From Ectocarpus siliculosus (lineage: Eukaryota; Sar; Phaeophyceae; Ectocarpales; Ectocarpaceae), in the NCBI GenBank assembly GCA_000310025.1, contig FN649729.1, positions 5,050,725 through 5,114,724 of the forward strand: 64,000 nt of DNA, written 5' to 3'. Below the pieces are notes generated by a model that did no database searches, was not told where the DNA came from, and was given only the letters and a program-made list of their open reading frames with translations. Below are positions 56,780-64,000 of this stretch, in pieces. The number at the start of each line of letters is the position of its first letter. Position 1 is the stretch's first letter. Position numbers and translations under genes: made by a program.

Positions 56780-59700
56780 ATGAAGCATCGAGCCAGACTG
56801 ATCGCTCTAGGGGTTATTGTGGTGGAGTGCGTTGGAGGTCGTCATTTGGCGGTCGTGAGTCATTCCTCTCTGAGCTTTCAAAAAGTGACTGTTGGTGCGT
56901 TTCCAAATGTCGTCTACAGCATTCAGGAGCAAGACTCCTTTTCCGTCACCTGGCAATACAATGGTAGCATGGTATATATCTGATACGAGTATTTTTCCAT
57001 TACATGTCAGCGCGCGTGCAGTAGACTATGCTTCTATACAGTAGTAGTCGTGTTGAATACACGACATGTGCATTGCGGGGCAGGAGAACATCCTATTATA
57101 GCAGCTGGATTCTATGCTGACTACCGAACCAAATCTGTGCACAGGTACCACATGTCTTGCTGTAGGCTAGATCGCTCACCAGACGTTGGTGTCAAAGGAA
57201 CACCTACTCGCAGCAGCAGCATAGTCTACAGCAGTACATTCATGGCGTATCGTGCATGCTAGTGTTTCAAATGACAGGAGGTACACAGCAGTTAACGGCT
57301 TTACGGCTTTCGTGCTCTGGTGTACGTGCGATGGATGTCTCTACTGCTGCCATATACAAGTATACACCAGTGGACATGTCGCTGTGTACACAGCAGCACA
57401 CAGGCTACAGCAGCAGAGCGTCGCTGAAAAGAGGAAATACCAGATGGCCACCGAAGCCAACTGTTTCTTATATAGATACTCGACACCATGGTTGAAAGCT
57501 GCTACCCTTCGTTTTAACAAACAGCGTGGAAGCACTGATGCATCAATACATCCGGGGACACATACATCGGAACCTCCCGCCCCCAACGCAAAAGCTCTCT
57601 CTCCCTCTCCCTCTTTCTGTCTCTCTCTCTCTCCGTGCATGCTCCGAGTTGGCTGCGACGAGAATATAGAGAACACCAAGGATGTTGTAGAATTAGAAAG
57701 GCGTGAGTGTTTTACCCTTTACTTTCGACAACATGGTTTCTGTTGCGCGACTCAGAAGAAAACGTTTGCGGGGCGCCAAGCTGTTATCACGGACGGATGC
57801 GGTTTTGTACTTTGCCTGCATTGTTGTGTCCCGCGACGTCACATTATCCTCTTCGTGACTGAAACCGCTGTGCATACCACAAATTTGCTTTGTTTTCAAT
57901 AGCAGCTGCACGAGGAGTGCTGTGCCAGAAAAGGGCAGGGGAAGGGTGGATCATGTCAGCGGGTGCACCGACACCAGCGTTCTTGGTACAAGGATGCCGG
58001 CAAAAACTCTTCAGTCACACAGGAGCGAAAGAGACGTGGGCGGCATGATGTGCAGTACAAAGAATGTGCCTCCACCCAGCATACGTCAAGAAGACGACGC
58101 GGCGCTGTGCGGGCGGTTGCACCGTATGGGGTCAAGGCGGGGTGTGTCCGTCAGGGCTGCCCGACAGAAGCGAGCTGGTTAGATCCTGAAAATGGTGCAT
58201 GTATCAGAGGGAGCAGGAGAAAGGGGCCGGCCGCATCTGTGGTTCGGCTCCGAGGTGGAAGCGTATCCTCGCGTGAGACCAAAGGGGCCATCAAGGAGGA
58301 CACCGGTTGGGGCATGAATCTGAGCGTGTTCGGCTGGGGCGGAGACAACGAGGCGAAGAGGAAAGCCAAACAGGAAGCGGAAGATGCAGAGGCCAGAGAT
58401 GCATTGAGGAAGGCCAGGGAGGAGAGGTATGCCCACAGTGAACAGATCACGAGATACAAACCTCGATGGGCCGGTGAAATTCCTTTCTTGAGCATTATAT
58501 ACTACACCGCTGATTCGCTATTGTCGCTGCCCCAAAATGAGTTGGTGTGCCCAAACATGACCTGCTCTGTTCCGTGCTGCGGTTACGTTAAACATAAGGT
58601 TGGAGCGCGAGCTAGAAGAGAGCGGAGCGGCAGAGGAAGCCGAGAACGTTGGGGACGACAAGACAGCTGGTGGCATTCTCGTCTCCATGGCAAAACCTGG
58701 TGCGTTAGTTTGCTCACGCCTGGCCATGAGGGGGCCTTTCTCTTTCGTCCCTTGCTACAGTCATCCGATATTGTTCATTGGTTCATTTCGTAATAATAAC
58801 ATGTTCTGTGTTCTTCGTGCGAGATGCACATGGTTCTCTTACTCCCATGCTTGCGCGCCCGCTGATAATCAATTTTCCCGTCACCCCGTGAATTTTTTTG
58901 CCATGTCTCCGCCTGCCGTATGTACTGGACACGCCGGCCCACTGCAGCTGAGCCTGTCCGGCAGGTTGCTTTGCTGAGCGACAAGCGGTTGTGGCTTGAC
59001 GTGGTGGAACCGTTCTTTGCTAGCGTTTCTCTGGCCATATCCTCTCTCTACCCTCTGTGGCACACGCTGCGGGGGATGTTCGGCCTTTCGCTTCTTTTTT
59101 ACGGGGAGGATTTCGCCACACTAGCGTTTCACATCGTCGTCTTCAGGATATCGGGATGGAAGAAGGTTCGTGCAAATCCGAAATATCAGTCTATTTCATG
59201 CAACGTGGATCTTCAGTGTTGGGATGTGCGTTGTCACCTTGGACGCAGATGGTATTTGATGTGCTGCAAACCTTATCCAGGCGGTATGGACGCGGGTTCT
59301 AAAGTTTTTTGGGATATATGTCGCTGGAGGGTTGGGGAGGGGAGTCTACATGTACGGATATGAAAGCGCTATCTTCGCCGCGTGTTGCTCTAGGCGGCGA
59401 CACATATTTCAACGCATGGAACAGACAGACTTGAGACGTAGGCTGGTTTGACTTGAGAAGCCAACATGAGCGCTTGAACATGCAATTACATCGCACACAC
59501 CAACTTGTTGCCCTGATAGTATATGTTCCGCATGGGCTGCCACACTGCTGCACACCAACGGTGTTGTGGATGTTCCAGCAGTGGGGACGGCACGTCAGCC
59601 CTCCAGCGGCAGTTGAAATTGTACTGTGAATACGAGCGGTATCGGAGCGGTACCCATGTGGAGTCGTCGATGCGCCAGACCCATTCTGTGTACCGCTTGG

Positions 59701-62700
59701 ATCCGTCGTTTCCTTGACCATTGAACAAGCTTTGGCGGTGACTGGATAGACTCCCCGCAGAGAAAGTGTGCGCTTTCATGACGTGGCAGCATCGGAACGG
59801 TGGTGTTCTTGTACACGTCTTGTTCCACCTCTGAACTTGGACCGGCGGTAGCTATTGGTGAGCACATTATGGATGTCCCACCCATCCGAACGGTGTGCTC
59901 CTGGAATGCTCCTCCCACAAGCGTGGGTGCATGCGCCGCGTGTCTATGTGGTGTGGAACAAATCACAGGCAGCCAAGTCTAAGGACGAACTTGTGGCGTA
60001 CTACAAGAAGGCGAGGCAAACCATGACCAAGGCAGCCAAGGACGTCCGCGCAAGCGCCGCTATCATTGCCCGAAAGGACAGGCTGGTGGCCCGAAAGGAG
60101 GAGATGATGGCGGAAAAGAAGAGGCTGCACGCAATAGGTCGCGTAAGCGCAGAAGAGGCACGCGCCTTCATCGACAAGTACAGGTGAACTTGTCTGCTCG
60201 TGCGTCCACTCGCAACTCAACTCCAAGCCTTCCCTCGTTTGTCTTCAACCTGTATTCTTTCGCGCGTGTTAGTAGCAGCGACACGCGGACAGGATACTGT
60301 CTTCATTTCTCCCAGTTCCAACACTAATCCCGTTGACACTCTTTCTGTCGGATCCACTCTGCGGCCTCCATTCGGATCACAGTGCGGTACGTGGCGACGT
60401 ATGTTACAAGCTTGAAATGATCTCCGCGGGGTTGAGATATTATATTCATTTGCATTTTTGTTTTTTTTTATCACCTGTTGACGTCCCGGTCAGGAATTCT
60501 TATCTCAGCGAACCTTTTGATGCCGTAGACGTGCTTTGTCGCTGCGTACTTTTGAGGGGATGGGTCGCCCAACAGAATTAAGGCATACAACGCGGGGCAA
60601 ATCTTTCTGCGAAGCGCCAGCAAGTTGAGGGAAACAGATTCGTGTGGGTAGTATGTGCGCCCAACGCGAAGAAGTTGCACATCAAAAGATCAAACGGCAG
60701 CCTAAGAGTTAGCGTCACAATATTAAATACCTCATTGTTGGTGTGTCGAATTACGGTTGCCTGACTTGACGCAGAAACGACATCGAGATCATCGCCCGTG
60801 AGCAGGAGGTACTGGCTGAGACTTCCAGCTCCATTCTCGCCATCAAGGTCAGCTCGCCTCCCGTACATACAGCAGTGTAGCGGCCGTATTGTTACCACCG
60901 TGCGCCGCCATGGTTAGAGCCAAAGGGTAGTTATTTTTGCACTTGCAACTATTTACTATTTACGCCAAATTCCCCGAATTGTACCCTTGACGGCACCCCT
61001 TTGAGCGGATGATGGTATCGGTTTTGGTGTCGTATTTACGTTTTTTTTCGTGTCCGTGTGGCTCGACAGGGAGCTCTAAGCTTCAAGAAACTCGCTGCAA
61101 GCGTGAACAGCTTGTATGCTGCCGTCATCACGAGCATCACGGCGAGCACCTTCAAAAGAGCCGGTCAGTTGACTCTTGCACTTACGTGCGGTGGACTGAT
61201 CAAGGTACGCCCGGCGTTTCAAACGTTACAAGGAAGCTATCCGAACTCTCAGCAAGGATTCGTGAGGCACTGTGTGCCTTGTCGGCTACAGCTGTAGACT
61301 TGAAAAGTGGCGAAACATATTCGATAGCGATCACATGACATGACACCCCGCCGCGGGATTCATGTGCGGTGCATTCTGTCAAAACGGCAGATGATAGAGT
61401 TGGAGCATCTGTGGTAGCGATTTGCTGTTCAGACAGCTGATTCGCCAGTTTGTGAGCGATACAGTCAGAGTCGTCGCCTTCCAGGCAACGTCCAAGAAGC
61501 AATCAATCCTGTTCCTGGAATTATTGGTAGTTCACATTAGACGCCCCATGGGACGCGTCGCACGGCCCATACGCGTGGGATGACCCACATGAGTTCCCAA
61601 CAATATCTGGACCAGACACAAGGACTCAAGCTGAATTTTTCGGCAGATGCCTCCACCTCCTTGATATCTGCGCTCTTTTTCGACCGTACAAACCCGGTTG
61701 GTAGTTTAATGTGGCAGCCTGGCATTGCTTCGATCATGGCTGGTATGTTCGGACCACGTTAAGCTCACGGGATCATCACGACTTGGTAGGGATTTTCCTT
61801 CAGATCAACACTGCTGCCGTCCTCTGTGTCAAGCAAAGAAATATTTATCTGTTTGCTAAACCTCAATGATGTGCCGACACAAAACCTTGCATGACCTGCT
61901 TTCCATGTTTACGTTGTATCATGTTACAGAGAGCGCTGTTCGATCTACTGGGCCCAGTGATAGACCCAATCGGCTACCAGATTGAGCTCGAGACGTACGT
62001 TGCGAACATCATGCGGGGCCCGGCGAATCTCTACATTACACTGGCGGGCTACGTGAGCTCTGCCTCCGTGTTCTTCCACTTTTTTGTCGACCCGCAACAA
62101 GCGCTCACGGTGCGACGCTTGGGTTGACACTGTTTCATGAGGGAGCTGGGTTGCGTCATGCTCCTGCTGTATTTCCTTCCAGAAAAGGCTGTGGCGATGG
62201 GTGATGGGGGAGGTTTTCTCAGCATGCGCCGGCCTTTCGTGTTTGGTGGCGCAAAAGGTGAAGCATGCCAGCAGAAGCCCCAACACTCGCGACGCAAACG
62301 AAGTTCCTACACTGACAGGGACCAAGGACAACGAGAGAGAAGGCAAGTAACGCCCTAAATAACAAATAGAGCTCGAACCTCCGTCTGCTTCCGTTCGGAT
62401 GTGTTGTGCACTCACTCGTGTTGATCAGATCACGTTCGTTCTCCTCGGAGCCCGCGTGGTGACGGACTACATCGTGGCGGCGCTCAACCCCGTGCGATGG
62501 TGAGGACGTTCATCTATCGGGTATCGTCCGTAGCAACGTTGACAAGGACAAGGAACGCAGAATACCCAGCAAGGGGTTTTTGACATAGACAATCTTGCGC
62601 TTGACACCGCCCCCAACCCGTTCCTCCGCGGCACACATGAAAAGCTGGCACCACCCTTGATTATTTCTGACAGTGTACTCATAACTGGTGTGGTGCGATC

Positions 62701-63046
62701 AACGGTGAGGGGACAGAGGCACCATAATCCACCTTCGCATCCTTAAGTTGTTGCAGCGTCGCGGACCGCACGATACATCATTTATAGCATGTCAAGGTTA
62801 ACGCCACGGTTTTTCTATTCACTCGTGTCTGTTGAATTTTGCAGGAGGTTCGGCATGTCGAAGAAGCTCGACAACATGCCCATTTCTGCGGTAATTTACC
62901 TCTTGTTGGCAAGCCTGGGGTTCATTTTTCACGGGAACGCGGGGTTGGTGGGCGACTTCGCCTGTAAACCGTTCATCGCTTTCCTCGGGCTCCTGAACAA
63001 GGGGCTTAACCACTTCCAAGCTACGACCATCACCTACTTTTCATGA
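56780..63046 (+). CDS. Unknown multi-exon polytopic membrane protein with coiled coils
   Basis: I do not recognise the family. A candidate first exon (56780-56857) encodes a signal peptide (MKHRARLIALGVIVVECVGG) and ends at a GTGAGT donor. The next exon begins between about 58023 and 58224 (several phase-0 acceptors) and ends at 58426. The rest is firm: 58599-58699, 58948-59165, 59969-60183, 60775-60847, 61070-61204, 61930-62109, 62429-62499 and 62845-63046, all GT/AG and in phase. The order is ASVVRLRGGS, an acidic/basic coiled coil (AEDAEARDALRKAREERLER), hydrophobic helices around PFFASVSLAISSLYPLWHTL, a long Lys/Arg-rich coiled coil (KKARQTMTKAAKDVRASAA), then about four to five membrane helices to the end (GLNHFQATTITYFS). 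The signal peptide suggests the secretory route or a complex plastid; this is inference. Confidence 0.8.
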
Positions 63047-64000
63047 CCAGGACCTGGTGGTCGTGGTGATTGTTGCGTGGGAGCACGCCGTGGTGCAACG
63101 GGTGTTGTAAATGGTTGAATGGGTGACGCCAATGGCGTGTTACGTTTAGGTTAGATCTTGCAACGTTTATTTCGCCCCCCAATTAATAGTGATTCAATCG
63201 TTGCTGCCGTTCAAATTGTTCTAATATCCGAAGACCCAAGCAACGTTCATGGGCCAGAGGGTGATAGTTACGGGTTTAATAGCTAGATTGTTCGGAACAA
63301 GTGCATCGATGTGCTGAGCGGGTCTCGTGTACATATTTCAGGAGATATCTGAATGGTAGGCGGAGGAAAACACAATTTTCTCGACAGAAAAATTGACCAG
63401 CCGAACCATCCACGCAACAAGCAGAGATAGCCTCTCTGCCCGATACCAGCGGAGTTGGGATTGTCGGGCTGGCCGAGAAACCACTTGTCGGCTTGCAAAG
63501 GCCGGAGAAAAACGCAGACCTGCTGCGGAGTGGAGCACACGCTATTATAGTTGAGCCAAGCGACAACGCATCTATGCTCAGCCCAACTCGACAGTGTTGC
63601 ATCATACAACGCATTTAGGTGGATGGGCTCTGGTCGTCCTTAATTTGTTCACAAACAAGCCGGGGATCTTTTGCATGTTTCTTGTTGGAATAAATTTTGC
63701 ACTGAGACGGGATACAACTTGTTTTCAACCCCGGCAACTCGGTCTTTGGGCAGCCGCCCTTACCGCCAGTACATCCACACGTTTCCTTCTACCCCTGACC
63801 TACAACCAAACCTACTTCCCTTGTACTATGCTCTACTCTGGTGTTATGGTGCGGAACGTTGGTGAGGCAAACACCATGCGGAATACGGCAACAGCGACCA
63901 GTCAGCCCAAACGTGTGGAATCATACCAATACCCAGCCTTCACCATTGCCACTCTGTACACATACAATCCACCCGATAATGGAGTCGGCTACCCGAGATT
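63047..64000. other. Downstream flank, no gene seen
   Basis: 3' flank of the membrane-protein gene. No exon with splice sites or a known domain was found on either strand. Open frames at 63276-63614 overlap each other on the minus strand and look random. Confidence 0.45.

Noticed and set aside
57252-57902. 216-codon open frame in the first intron of the membrane-protein gene
   Set aside because: Low-complexity CAG/CTG- and CT-rich sequence overlapping a minus-strand frame; no domain or splice support.

Overview
The window looks like nuclear DNA of a multicellular stramenopile, most likely a brown alga of the Ectocarpus type. This is inferred from long introns with ordinary GT/AG ends, many CAG/CTG triplets, a vertebrate-type TTAGGG tract, and a mix of Ty3/gypsy, tyrosine-recombinase and PIF/Harbinger elements. 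No organism-specific marker was matched. Two well-supported host genes lie at the right end; most of the rest is mobile or repetitive DNA.

Layout. 1-3.6 kb: nearly empty, with one orphan minus-strand exon (1025-1210). 3.66-10.17 kb: a hairpin-bearing satellite in two inverted blocks, around a tyrosine-recombinase (YR) retroelement relic with split direct repeats but no reverse transcriptase. 10.2-15.4 kb: sparse, with a signal-peptide first exon (11930-11990, minus). 15389-18477: a young 3.1-kb non-autonomous LTR element with identical 235-bp LTRs and a TCACT target duplication. 18652-26577: a complete 7.9-kb PIF/Harbinger transposon with inverted ends and a TAA duplication. It holds a three-exon DDE transposase (+) and a convergent four-exon Myb/SANT-like partner gene (-). 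28.1-34.5 kb: a decayed Ty3/gypsy element with a clear 3' LTR (34062-34531). 35.6-45.63 kb: a second, very large Ty3/gypsy element that carries a NADAR (YbiA-like) domain between gag and protease and is cut off at an internal TTAGGG tract. 45.8-46.6 kb: a transposase-like fragment with a duplicated 3' end. 47.07-47.20 kb: a cluster of hairpins.

Host genes. 48501-56534 (minus) is a seven-exon gene for mitochondrial succinyl-CoA ligase alpha; every exon joins in phase to give 322 residues. About 245 bp away and divergent is a plus-strand multi-exon gene (candidate first exon 56780-56857, last exon ends 63046). It encodes a polytopic membrane protein with coiled coils that I do not recognise.

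The most unusual item is the NADAR domain inside a retrotransposon (42090-42494). Known NADAR proteins act on ADP-ribose-linked or riboflavin-pathway N-glycosides, so a role against ADP-ribosylation-based defence can be proposed but is not shown here. Next are the RT-less YR element in its inverted satellite, and the gypsy element that ends in telomere-type repeats.
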